Positions 35,774-44,663 of a DNA stretch of 64,000 bases are shown here, piece by piece. Each line of letters starts with the position of its first letter. Position 1 is the first letter of the stretch. This DNA comes from Streptomyces sp. MST-110588 (GTDB lineage: Bacteria > Actinomycetota > Actinomycetes > Streptomycetales > Streptomycetaceae). Location of the stretch: assembly GCF_022695595.1 (NCBI RefSeq), contig NZ_CP074380.1, positions 2,907,501-2,971,500 on the forward strand. Direction: 5' to 3'. A model generated the notes under the pieces. The model made no database searches. It worked only from the letters and a program-made list of their open reading frames with translations, and was not told the DNA's origin. The position numbers were made by a program, and so were the translations under genes.

Positions 35774-37368
35774 TCAGAGGCGGTCGGCCAGGGCTTTGAA
35801 GTCCTTCCAGGACAGGGGCGGGCGGTCGGGGTTCCAGACCTTTTGGGACAGGGCCCGCAGGGGCATGCGGATGCCGTGGGCGATCTGGTCCGGGGTCTGG
35901 GCGCCGGAGAAGTCGCACCAGACCGCGAACCGTGCGCCCAGTACCCGGTCCGGGCCCGTACGGGACGCCGGCAGGGGGCGGGTGCCGCGGAGTACGGCCG
36001 GGGTCCATTCCTTGTAGATGCGCTCGCCGGTCGGGTAGCGGAACTCGTTCGGCTCACCGAGGACGTAGTAGAGGTATTCGTCGTTGAGGTTGACGACCCG
36101 GCGGCCCTCGTCCAGGTAGTCCGCCGGTTCCCGGGCGCCGATTTCCTTGCCCGTCCAGTAGGCGACGGTGCGTTTCGGTTCGGGGGCGATCGTGCCGCCC
36201 GGGAAGTAGCCGTCGTTCCAGGCTTCGGTGGTACGGGCGCCCGCTGCGCGCAGGGTGTGGTCGCGGTCGTTGAGCCAGCCGGTCGCCAGGTCCCGTACGG
36301 TCGCCGACGGGCCGTACTTCTCCCGTGCCGCCTGCGCCAGGCCCGGGTAGGACGCCTCCGGGGAGCGGGTCGTCAGCGCGGCGTACTCGTCGCCGCCCAG
36401 GTGCCAGTGGGCGCCGGGGAAGAGGGGGGCGTACTCGCGCAGCAGGTCGTCGACGAGTCCGGCCGCCTCGGGGCGGGAGATGTCGATCGCGCCGCGGACC
36501 GTCCCGCCGTCGGAGCCGGTGAGCCGCAGGTGCGGATGCGCCTTGAGGACCGCGCCGAGGTGGCCCGGGGAGTCGATCTCGGGGATGACGGTGACGTGGA
36601 GGCCGCGGGCCAGCTCCACCAGGTGCCGTACCTGTGCCTTGGTGAGGTGGTCGGGGGAGACGACCTCGGGGTGGCGTTCGCTTTCGATGCGGAAGCCCTG
36701 GTCGTCGGAGAAGTGGAGCTGGAGCTGGTTGAACTTCAGGTCCGCCAGCTCGCGGATCCGGTCCTCGATCCACTGCGCCGGGAAGTGCTTGCGGGCGATG
36801 TCCAGCGAAAGGCCGCGCTGCGGGCGGTCGGGCCGGTCCTCGACGGTGCCTTCGGGGACGCCGCCGGAGGCCCGTACGGACTGCAGGACCGTACGGGTGC
36901 CGTAGAAGATCCCGGCGTCGGTGGGGGCGGTCAGGGTGAGCCGGGTGTCACGGGCGGTGAGGGTGTACGCCTCCGGGTCCGGCCCGTCCGCCTGCCGCAG
37001 CTCGATGTCCCCGGGCCGTACGGTCTCCCGGCCGGGCGCGCTCCAGATGGTGCGCAGGCCGCCCAGGTCCCGGGCCAGGAGACGGGCCTCGTCGGCGAGC
37101 GGGCTCTGCTCCCCGGCCGGGACCACGATCCGGGCCGTTTTCGTGGGCCGCCAGCCGCGCCCCTGGCCCGGGTGGAAGGCCCGTACGGCGGGGATGGCGT
37201 GGGGTGGCCCGGTCACCGGGGCCCAGGTGGGAGTGGGTGCGGCGGAAGTCGCGGTGGCGGCCTTGCTGTCACCTCCCGACGAGGGGTCCCGGGGCTCCCG
37301 GAGCAGCCCGCGAGGGCCACGGCCGAGGCCGCGGCCGTCAGCCATGCCGTCAACTTGCTCAACCTCAT
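35774..37368 (-). pseudogene. beta-N-acetylhexosaminidase lipoprotein (GH20), frameshifted as sequenced
   Basis: Removes terminal GlcNAc or GalNAc from glycans or chitooligosaccharides outside the cell. ATG at 37368 (GGGAGG upstream) gives a lipoprotein signal MRLSKLTAWLTAAASAVALA-GC. The frame breaks at a GGGG run (37283-37286). One extra base joins CSGSPGTP to SSGGDSKAATATS and the catalytic body: RGLSLDIARKHFPAQWIEDRI, LQLHFSDDQGFRIES, EIDSPGHLGA, and HLGGDEY with the Asp-Glu catalytic pair. Corrected length 531 residues. The other frame's M at 37345 gives no signal peptide and is not the start. Confidence 0.88.
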
Positions 37369-37974
37369 CTACGCAAACCTCCCTTTCCGGGCGAAGGTAT
37401 TGCCAGGTGTGGGACCTTTTCGTCCACTACGCGCGCGGAAGATCTCTCATACGGGTGAAATTCGTGCATCGCTCAGGCTGTGGCCGACCGGCGTGGCTAC
37501 CGTTTCGTCTCGCTCGCCTCCCGTGCCCCTCACCCGCCGATCACCCCGCCGAACACCCCACCGGTCGCTCCGCCACTCCTACCCCTCCTGTCACACCGCG
37601 GAGTCTCGCAGGCGCCCCGGAGGAACCCGCCGCGACTCCCCACTCGCCCCGCCGTCCCGGTTCGCCCCACCGGCGGATCGTTCCGTCACCGGTCGTTCAC
37701 CACTCGTCATCCCTCTCTCCCGTCCCTGGCCTCATCCCTCTCCCCCGTCCCTGGCCCCTCCCCCGTACGCCGTCGCCTCCGGCGCGCCGCCGCCGGCGTC
37801 AGCCCCGTCACTCCCGACAACCTGCGGCCCCCGTTCCTCGTCTTTCCGTCGCGGTGGCCCCCGCCTCGGCGCCACCTCCAGGCCGCTCCGCCACCACCGT
37901 CACACCCACAGCCGCACCACCCGCCACACCCGCCCTGTCCCGTCCCACCCGCCCACTCCCCCGAGGAGACCACG
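37369..37974. other. C-rich intergenic region of about 600 bases
   Basis: Lies between the divergent hexosaminidase and OHCU decarboxylase genes and should hold both promoters. From about 37500 the plus strand is strongly C-rich and G-poor, with direct repeats of CCCGTCCCTGGCC near 37729 and 37751. No gene recognised. Confidence 0.6.
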
Positions 37975-38672
37975 CTGTCCAGCGAGAACCCGGCCGCCCA
38001 GCCGACGACGCTGCGCGCTCCCCGGCCCGCCACCCCCACGCCCGCCCCGCCCGGGGCCGCGACCCGCTGCTGCCGTCGTGCAGGCCCGGCGCGAGCGGTC
38101 TGGAGCGGCTGAACGCGGCCACCCGCCGCGCCGCCGAGGACACGCTGCTGACCTGCTGCGGCAGCCGCCGCTGGGCCCGCCGCCTGGCCGAGCACCGCCC
38201 GTACCCCGACACCGGCGCCCTCCTCGCCGCCTGCGACGAGGCCAGCTACGACCTCACCCGGGCCGACCTGGACGAGGCGCTGGCCGCGGAGACCGACGCG
38301 CCGTACCCGCCGGTCTCCACCCACGGCCCCGGACCCGGCCCCGAATCCGGCTCCGGCCCCCGCCCCGGCGCGCTCGCCGCCCACCCCGCCCACACCTTCC
38401 AACGAGCCGCAGACACCCACACCGCCCAGCGCGCCGCCCACGCCGAGACCGCCCTGCGTGCCGCCCATGCCGAGTACGAACGCAAGTTCCGGTACGCCTT
38501 CGTGATCTGCCTGGACGGCGTCCGCGAGAGCGAACGGCTCAACGAGGTCCTGTCCGCCATCCGCGTCCGCATGGGCAACGAGGAGGAGAAGGAGCGCGCC
38601 ATCGCCGCGGAGGAATTGCGGAGAATCGCCCGGAGCAGGCTTCTCGCCCGTATTGCCGGTCGTCAGCACTGA
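37975..38672 (+). CDS. 2-oxo-4-hydroxy-4-carboxy-5-ureidoimidazoline decarboxylase, 5' end uncertain
   Basis: Third enzyme of urate breakdown to allantoin. The body has GLERLNAATRRAAEDTLLTCCGSRRWARRLAEHRPYPD, then FRYAFVICLDGVRESERLNEVLSAIRVRMGNEEEKERAIAAEELRRIARSRL, the family signature. In this frame no ATG, GTG or TTG exists before the conserved part. A strong site, GAGGAG at 37963-37968, sits 6 bases before CTG 37975 in the neighbouring frame. One missing base between 37978 and 38083 would join them into 232 residues. A Gly/Pro-rich linker splits the domain near residue 130. No other urate genes in the window. Confidence 0.75.
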
Positions 38673-38852
38673 TCCACCGATTCGTCCTTGTGTGATAGCC
38701 CGTCCGTGCCTGTTTGATCACACCTGCGGACCCCGGCGGGAGGTTCCGACAAGTCGTCGCTACGATGGCCGGGGCCGGTGGACCGTACCCGGCCGGGCCA
38801 GACCGACAGTGAAGCCGGCAGGCCCCAATCCCCGCTCCCGGAGGGTATTTCC

Positions 38853-39233
38853 GTGCCGGCTGGAACGCTGTACCGCGGCCGGGAAGGCATGTGGTCCTGG
38901 GTGGCTCATCGAGTCACCGGCGTCCTCATTTTCTTCTTCCTGTTCGTGCACGTCCTGGACACCGCACTCGTGCGTGTCTCGCCCGAGGCATACGACGACG
39001 TCGTTGCCACGTACAAGACGCCCGTCGTCAACGTGATGGAGTACGGCCTGGTGGCCGCCATCCTCTTCCACGCGCTCAATGGCCTGCGGGTCATCGCCGT
39101 GGACTTCTGGTCCAAGGGCCCGAAGTACCAGAAGCAGATGCTGTGGACCGTTGTCGGTGTCTGGGCCGTCCTGATGGCCGGCGCCTTCTACCCCGTGTTG
39201 CAGCACACGCTGCGCACGCTGTTCGGGAGCTGA
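38853..39233 (+). CDS. sdhC: succinate dehydrogenase cytochrome b subunit
   Basis: Membrane anchor subunit of complex II, binding haem b. GTG at 38853, preceded by GGAGGG, gives AGTLYRGREGMWSWVAHRVTGVLIFFFLFVHVLDTAL with the RxTG and haem-ligand His, and LFHALNGLRVIAVDF. 126 residues, three spans. First gene of sdhCDAB; an earlier in-frame ATG at 38778 lacks a ribosome site. GTGTGAT (38690) and ATCACAC (38717) form an inverted repeat in the upstream region. Confidence 0.95.
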   Translation: MPAGTLYRGREGMWSWVAHRVTGVLIFFFLFVHVLDTALVRVSPEAYDDVVATYKTPVVNVMEYGLVAAILFHALNGLRVIAVDFWSKGPKYQKQMLWTVVGVWAVLMAGAFYPVLQHTLRTLFGS

Positions 39234-39239
39234 CGCGCG

Positions 39240-39710
39240 ATGTCTGCTGAGACGACTGCTGCCGCCAACGACGACGTCACCCTGTTCGACGTCGACAACC
39301 CGGCTCCGGTGATCGAGCCGCCGCGCAAGCGGACGAAGAAGACCCCCAAGTCGACCCGCACCAATTTCGAGATGTACGGCTGGCTGTTCATGCGGCTGTC
39401 CGGCATCGTGCTGGTCGTCCTGGTCCTGGGCCACCTGCTGATCCAGCTCGTGCTGGACGGCGGCGTCTCCAAGGTCGGCTTCGCCTTCGTGGCCGGCCGC
39501 TGGGCCTCGCCGTTCTGGCAGGTCTGGGACCTGACGATGCTGTGGCTGGCGATGCTCCACGGCGCCAACGGCCTGCGTACGGTCATCAACGACTACGCGC
39601 AGCGGGACAACACCCGCTTCTGGCTGAAGATGCTGCTGTACACCGCCACGGTGTTCACCGTCCTTCTGGGCACGCTGGTGATCTTCACCTTCGACCCGAA
39701 CATCCGCTAG
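39240..39710 (+). CDS. sdhD: succinate dehydrogenase hydrophobic membrane anchor
   Basis: 156 residues; a charged N-terminus (RKRTKKTPKSTRTNFEMYGW) then three spans with RLSGIVLVVLVLGHLLIQLV, and MLHGANGLRTVINDY. Six bases after sdhC. Completes the quinone-reducing membrane part. Confidence 0.95.
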   Translation: MSAETTAAANDDVTLFDVDNPAPVIEPPRKRTKKTPKSTRTNFEMYGWLFMRLSGIVLVVLVLGHLLIQLVLDGGVSKVGFAFVAGRWASPFWQVWDLTMLWLAMLHGANGLRTVINDYAQRDNTRFWLKMLLYTATVFTVLLGTLVIFTFDPNIR

Positions 39711-39734
39711 GCCACGGGGCTGAGGTAACCACCC

Positions 39735-41489
39735 ATGAAGATCCACAAGTACGACACGGTCATCGTCGGCGCCGGTGGCGCGGGCATGCGCGCGGCCATC
39801 GAGGCCACCAAGCGCAGCCGCACGGCGGTCCTGACCAAGCTCTACCCGACCCGCTCCCACACCGGCGCCGCCCAGGGCGGCATGGCCGCCGCCCTCGCGA
39901 ACGTCGAGGAGGACAACTGGGAGTGGCACACCTTCGACACGATCAAGGGCGGCGACTACCTGGTCGACCAGGACGCCGCCGAGATCCTGGCGAAGGAGGC
40001 CATCGACTCCGTCCTGGACCTGGAGAAGATGGGCCTGCCGTTCAACCGGACCCCGGACGGCACCATCGACCAGCGCCGCTTCGGCGGTCACTCCCGCAAC
40101 CACGGTGAGGCCCCGGTCCGCCGGTCCTGCTACGCCTCGGACCGCACCGGCCACATGATCCTCCAGACGCTGTACCAGAACTGCGTCAAGGAGGGCGTGG
40201 AGTTCTTCAACGAGTTCTACGTCCTGGATCTGCTGCTCCAGGACGTCGACGGCGTCAAGAAGTCGGCCGGTGTCGTCGCCTACGAGCTGGCGACCGGCGA
40301 GATCCACGTCTTCCAGGCCAAGGCCGTCATCTTCGCCTCCGGCGGCACCGGCAAGTTCTTCAAGGTGACGTCCAACGCGCACACCCTGACCGGTGACGGC
40401 CAGGCCGCCGCGTGGCGCCGCGGGCTGCCGCTGGAGGACATGGAGTTCTTCCAGTTCCACCCGACCGGCATCTGGCGGATGGGCATCCTGCTCACCGAGG
40501 GTGCCCGCGGTGAGGGCGGCATCCTGCGCAACAAGGACGGCGAGCGCTTCATGGAGAAGTACGCGCCCGTCATGAAGGACCTCGCCTCGCGTGACGTCGT
40601 CTCCCGCTCGATCTACACCGAGATCCGTGAGGGCCGCGGCTGCGGTCCCGAGGGCGACCACGTCTACCTGGACCTGACCCACCTGCCGCCGGAGCAGTTG
40701 GACGCCAAGCTCCCGGACATCACCGAGTTCGCGCGTACGTACCTGGGCATCGAGCCGTACACCGACCCGATCCCGATCCAGCCGACCGCGCACTACGCCA
40801 TGGGCGGCATCCCGACCAACGTCGAGGGCGAGGTGCTGGCCGACAACACCACCGTCGTGCCGGGCCTGTACGCCGCCGGCGAGGTCGCCTGCGTCTCGGT
40901 GCACGGCGCCAACCGCCTGGGCACCAACTCGCTGCTGGACATCAACGTCTTCGGGCGCCGCGCGGGCATCGCCGCCGCCGAGTACGCCGCCACGGCCGAC
41001 TTCGTCGAGCTGCCGGAGAACCCGGCGGAGCTCGTACAGGAGCAGGTCGAGCGGCTGCGCACCTCCACCGGCAACGAGCGGGTCACTGAGATCCGCAAGG
41101 AGCTGCAGGAGACCATGGACGCCAACGTGATGGTGTTCCGTACCGAGCAGACGATCAAGACGGCCGTCGAGAAGATCGCCGAGCTGCGGGCGCGCTACAA
41201 GAACGTGTCCGTCCAGGACAAGGGCAAGCGGTTCAACACCGACCTGCTGGAGGCCATCGAGCTGGGCAACCTGCTCGAACTGGCCGAGGTGATGGCCGTG
41301 TCGGCGCTGGCCCGCAAGGAGTCCCGCGGCGGTCACTACCGCGAGGACTACCCCAACCGCGACGACGTCAACTTCATGCGGCACACCATGGCGTACCGCG
41401 AGGTGGGCGCAGACGGCTCGGAGTCGATCCGCCTCGACTACAAGCCGGTCGTGCAGACCCGCTACCAGCCGATGGAGCGTAAGTACTGA
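39735..41489 (+). CDS. sdhA: succinate dehydrogenase flavoprotein subunit
   Basis: Oxidises succinate to fumarate with covalent FAD. 584 residues: [17 protein letters not shown] at the N-terminus, [15 protein letters not shown] with the flavinylated His, the substrate-binding HPTGIW and [12 protein letters not shown], and [13 protein letters not shown]. Stop TGA shares its last base with the sdhB ATG. Confidence 0.97.
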   Translation: MKIHKYDTVIVGAGGAGMRAAIEATKRSRTAVLTKLYPTRSHTGAAQGGMAAALANVEEDNWEWHTFDTIKGGDYLVDQDAAEILAKEAIDSVLDLEKMGLPFNRTPDGTIDQRRFGGHSRNHGEAPVRRSCYASDRTGHMILQTLYQNCVKEGVEFFNEFYVLDLLLQDVDGVKKSAGVVAYELATGEIHVFQAKAVIFASGGTGKFFKVTSNAHTLTGDGQAAAWRRGLPLEDMEFFQFHPTGIWRMGILLTEGARGEGGILRNKDGERFMEKYAPVMKDLASRDVVSRSIYTEIREGRGCGPEGDHVYLDLTHLPPEQLDAKLPDITEFARTYLGIEPYTDPIPIQPTAHYAMGGIPTNVEGEVLADNTTVVPGLYAAGEVACVSVHGANRLGTNSLLDINVFGRRAGIAAAEYAATADFVELPENPAELVQEQVERLRTSTGNERVTEIRKELQETMDANVMVFRTEQTIKTAVEKIAELRARYKNVSVQDKGKRFNTDLLEAIELGNLLELAEVMAVSALARKESRGGHYREDYPNRDDVNFMRHTMAYREVGADGSESIRLDYKPVVQTRYQPMERKY

Positions 41490-42256
41490 TGAGCACCTCC
41501 ACGCTCGAAAAGAGCGCCGCCTCCGCCGAGGCCGAGGCCGCCGCGCACGTGATCACCGTCACGTTCCGGATCCGCCGGTTCAACCCGGAGGTCTCCGAGG
41601 ACGCCCGCTGGGAAGACTTCCAGTTGGAGATGGACCCCAAGGAGCGGGTGCTCGACGCCCTCCACAAGATCAAGTGGGAGCAGGACGGCACGCTGACCTT
41701 CCGGCGCTCCTGCGCGCACGGCATCTGCGGCTCCGACGCGATGCGCATCAACGGCCGCAACCGGCTGGCGTGCAAGACGCTGATCAAGGACATCAACCCG
41801 GAGAAGCCCATCACGGTCGAGGCCATCAAGGGCCTGACGGTCCTCAAGGACCTGGTCGTGGACATGGAGCCGTTCTTCCAGGCGTACCGCGACGTGATGC
41901 CCTTCCTGATCACCAAGGGCAACGAGCCGACCCGCGAGCGCCTGCAGTCCGCCGAGGACCGCGAGCGCTTCGACGACACCACCAAGTGCATCCTGTGCGC
42001 CGCGTGCACGTCCTCGTGCCCGGTGTTCTGGAACGACGGCCAGTACTTCGGCCCGGCGGCGATCGTCAACGCGCACCGCTTCATCTTCGACTCGCGTGAC
42101 GAGGGCGGCGAGCAGCGCCTGGAGATCCTCAACGACAAGGACGGCGTCTGGCGCTGCCGTACGACCTTCAACTGCACGGACGCCTGCCCGCGCGGTATCG
42201 AGGTCACCAAGGCGATCCAGGAGGTCAAGCGCGCGCTGATCACGCGTCGCTTCTGA
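41489..42256 (+). CDS. sdhB: succinate dehydrogenase iron-sulfur subunit
   Basis: 255 residues. [2Fe-2S] ligands in RRSCAHGICGSDAMRINGRN, [4Fe-4S] in CILCAACTSSCPVFW and [3Fe-4S] in CRTTFNCTDACPRGI. Passes electrons from FAD to quinone. Last gene of the operon; a 13-bp hairpin follows. Confidence 0.97.
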   Translation: MSTSTLEKSAASAEAEAAAHVITVTFRIRRFNPEVSEDARWEDFQLEMDPKERVLDALHKIKWEQDGTLTFRRSCAHGICGSDAMRINGRNRLACKTLIKDINPEKPITVEAIKGLTVLKDLVVDMEPFFQAYRDVMPFLITKGNEPTRERLQSAEDRERFDDTTKCILCAACTSSCPVFWNDGQYFGPAAIVNAHRFIFDSRDEGGEQRLEILNDKDGVWRCRTTFNCTDACPRGIEVTKAIQEVKRALITRRF

Positions 42257-42289
42257 TCACCGGGCCGATCACCGGCCGGCCGTGAGCCA

Positions 42290-42329
42290 GGGCCCCGTTC
42301 CCGTACGTACGCGTAGGGGAACGGGGCCC
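42290..42329 (+). terminator. sdh operon terminator
   Basis: GGGCCCCGTTCCC at 42290-42302 pairs perfectly with GGGAACGGGGCCC at 42317-42329. It starts 34 bases after the sdhB stop and precedes the convergent MerR gene. Confidence 0.85.
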
Positions 42330-42350
42330 TTGGCGTTCCCGTACCGGGCG

Positions 42351-42770
42351 TCAGGCCCGGGCGGTGCCGGTGACGGGGGCCGAGCGCAGCGCCGTGGCGG
42401 CCAGCGCCTCGTCCTGGGCGCGCCGGACCCGCATCACCTGGACGTAACGGGCCAGCGCCGCGCGCCGCCGCCGCAGCTCGGCCATCTCCGCGTCCAGTCG
42501 CGCCATCTGCTGTTCCACGACCCCGTAGGAGAAGGCGCAGGGCTGGAGCGCCGGGCCGCCCTGGGCGCAGGGCAGCAGATCACGGATGAGGTCGGTGCTC
42601 AGGCCGGTGGCGAGCAGTTCGCGGATCCGGGCGACGGTGGCGGGGGCCTCGGCGCCGTAGCGCCGGTAGCCGTTGCCGTCCCGCTCGGCGGCGAGCAGGC
42701 CCTGCTGCTCGTAATAGCGCAGTGAGCGGGCGCTGACGCCGGTACGCCGCGCCAGCTCGCCGATCCGCAT
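42351..42770 (-). CDS. MerR family regulator
   Basis: ATG at 42770 with GGGGGAAG upstream gives MRIGELARRTGVSARSLRYYEQQGLL, the MerR helix-turn-helix and wing, then a dimerisation helix (EQQMARLDAEMAELRRRRAAL). Two cysteines (PCAQGG, PCAFSY) near residues 75-90 could sense metal or thiols. 139 residues. Divergent from an alpha/beta hydrolase gene across a perfect palindrome. An ATG at 42794 would add eight residues. Confidence 0.88.
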   Translation of the reverse strand: MRIGELARRTGVSARSLRYYEQQGLLAAERDGNGYRRYGAEAPATVARIRELLATGLSTDLIRDLLPCAQGGPALQPCAFSYGVVEQQMARLDAEMAELRRRRAALARYVQVMRVRRAQDEALAATALRSAPVTGTARA

Positions 42771-42819
42771 CGGTGCTTCCCCCACCTGTTTCACCGGTTA
42801 CCTCCCGAGCGACTTGACC

Positions 42820-42835
42820 TTGACACCGGTGTCAA
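42820..42835. promoter_or_regulatory. MerR-type operator within the hydrolase promoter
   Basis: TTGACACCGGTGTCAA is a perfect 16-base palindrome directly after a TTGACC at 42814-42819, which can act as -35. MerR regulators bind palindromes in the long spacer of such promoters. The hydrolase ATG begins 18 bases further on. Confidence 0.75.
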
Positions 42836-42852
42836 ACGTCAACCTGGTGCAC

Positions 42853-43704
42853 ATGACACGGATTCCCGCACCCGCGTCGACGGGCACCCCGTCGGCCCTC
42901 GCCACCTCCCCTTCCACTCCTTCCGCCCTTCCCACGCTGTCCACCACCGTCAGCGGCTCCGGCCCCGGCATCCTGCTCGCGCACGGCGCCACCGGCAGCA
43001 TCGCGGGCAACTACGACGCGCTCATCCCCGTCCTGACCGCCTCCGGCCACACGGTCGTAGCGCCCGACTACCCCGGCTCCGGCGACACCCCGCGGGCCGC
43101 GGACCCGCTGACGCTCGACGGCCTGGCCGACGCGCTCGTCGAGCGGGCGGTCGCGGCCGGGGTCGAGACCTTCACCCTCATCGGCTTCTCCATGGGTACG
43201 GCGGTGTCCGTACGGGCCGCGGCACGGCACCCGGAGCGGGTGCGCGGCCTGGTCCTGAGCGCGGGGCTGGCCAAGCCGAACCGGCGGGTCCTCATATGGA
43301 TGGACCTGTGGCTGCGGCTGCTGGCACAGCAGGACTACGCGGGCTTCGCCCAGGCGCGGGCGGTCAGCGGCTTCTCCCCGGACTTCCTCGAATCCATGTC
43401 GCCGTCGGAGCTGGCGGCGGTGCTGGACGACAGCCCCGACGTGCCGCAGCCGGGCTCCGCGGAGCACGCCGTGCTCGTCAAGGAAGTGGACACCACCGCC
43501 GACCTGCCGGGCATCTCCGTGCCGACGCTGGTCATCGCGACGACGCAGGACCAGCTCATCCACCCGTCGCACTCGCGCTACCTGGCGGACCACATCCCCG
43601 GCGCCCGGTACGCCGAGATCGCCACCGGGCACCTGCCGATGGTCGAAAAGCCGCAGGAGTGGCAGGAGCTGATCGCCTCCTTCCTCGCCGAGCACGGACT
43701 CTGA
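42853..43704 (+). CDS. alpha/beta hydrolase
   Basis: 283 residues from ATG 42853. The longer open frame from 42814 begins inside the promoter -35 and is rejected. Hydrolase features: LLAHGATGSIAGNYDAL (oxyanion region), LIGFSMGTAVSVRAA with the GFSMG nucleophile elbow, late Asp in TTQDQLIHPSH and His in TGHLPMVEKPQEW. The promoter palindrome suggests induction by the MerR regulator. Substrate unknown. Confidence 0.85.
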   Translation: MTRIPAPASTGTPSALATSPSTPSALPTLSTTVSGSGPGILLAHGATGSIAGNYDALIPVLTASGHTVVAPDYPGSGDTPRAADPLTLDGLADALVERAVAAGVETFTLIGFSMGTAVSVRAAARHPERVRGLVLSAGLAKPNRRVLIWMDLWLRLLAQQDYAGFAQARAVSGFSPDFLESMSPSELAAVLDDSPDVPQPGSAEHAVLVKEVDTTADLPGISVPTLVIATTQDQLIHPSHSRYLADHIPGARYAEIATGHLPMVEKPQEWQELIASFLAEHGL

Positions 43705-43705
43705 C

Positions 43706-43800
43706 GGCGACAGCGGCGGCCGGGAGTGTGCCCGTACCCGTACGGCAGATCTGTACGGGTACGGGCCCGGGCACGGTGCGGCGACAGCGGCGCCCGGGAG
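43706..43800. repeat. 21-bp direct repeats flanking a hairpin
   Basis: Copies at 43706-43726 and 43780-43800 (GGCGACAGCGGCG, C/G, CCGGGAG) differ at one base and bracket the hairpin at 43730-43766. Confidence 0.8.
43730..43766 (+). terminator. hairpin after the hydrolase gene
   Basis: GCCCGTACCCGTAC pairs perfectly with GTACGGGTACGGGC around the 9-base loop GGCAGATCT, 26 bases past the hydrolase stop. Confidence 0.8.
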
Positions 43801-43829
43801 CAGGCCTGTATCCCGGCCCCATTAGTGTC

Positions 43830-44590
43830 ATGACCGTGGACGACGCGACAGAACCCCGGGCGGACACCGCGAGCGGCGGCGGGCCGGCCCGGGCCACGGC
43901 CAAGAGCGACCGCACCCGGACGCTGATCCTGGAGACCGCGCTGCGCCTGTTCCGGGAGCGCGGTTACGACCGGACGACCATGCGGGCCATCGCCCAGGAG
44001 GCCGGGGTCTCGGTAGGCAACGCCTACTACTACTTCGACTCCAAGGAACACCTCGTCCAGGGCTTCTACGACCGGATCACCGAGGAGCACGCGGCGGTCG
44101 CGGCACGGGTCCTGGCCACGGAGAAGGACCTGGCCGCGCGGATCCGCGGGTACTGCTGAGCTGGCTGGACATCGCCGCCCCGTACCACGAGTTCGGGGCC
44201 CAGTTCTTCAAGAACGCCGCCGATCCGCACAGCCCGCTCAGCCCGTTCTCCGAGGCCTCGCGCGCTCCCCGCGAGGCCGCCATCGCCGTCCACCGGCAGG
44301 TGCTGGCCGGCGCGGACGTCAAGGCCGACCCCGAACTGGCCGCAAAGCTGCCGGAGTTGCTGTGGCTCCAGCAGATGGGCCTGGTGCTGTTCTGGGTCCA
44401 CGACCGCTCGGCGGGGGCCGAGCGCAGCCGTCGGCTCGTCGAGCGCACCGCGCCGCTGATCGCCCGCGCGGTGGCCGCCTCACGCTTCAAGGTGCTGCGG
44501 CCACTGGTCCGCGAAGTGACCGATGTCCTGGGCGAGTTCCTGCTGCCGACGGCAGGCGGAAAGGGACGGGGAGACGGGCGCGGCCGGTGA
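43830..44590 (+). pseudogene. TetR family regulator, frameshifted as sequenced
   Basis: ATG at 43830 gives RTRTLILETALRLFRERGYDRTTMRAIAQEAGVSVGNAYYYFDSKEHL, a standard TetR helix-turn-helix. The frame ends at a false stop just after 44148-44150. One more G in this GGG run would continue RIRGVLLSWLDIAAPYHEFGAQFFKNAADPHSPLSPFSEASR and the rest of the ligand domain to 44590 (253 residues). Probably intact in the organism. Target and ligand unknown; it precedes the secreted esterase by 73 bases. Confidence 0.82.
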
Positions 44591-44663
44591 CCGTCCTGCG
44601 GGCGTACCGGGGAAGTGATGTTCGTCAGTACCGCACCGTTCCGGCCGTCCGTACGGTGTGATC

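Noticed and set aside
35717..38695. 992-residue plus-strand frame across hexosaminidase and OHCU genes
   Set aside because: It is antisense to the GH20 gene and out of frame with OHCU; composition is that of a GC-rich shadow frame.
42814..42852. Upstream TTG start for the alpha/beta hydrolase
   Set aside because: It lies in the promoter -35 and operator, has no ribosome site and adds no conserved residues.
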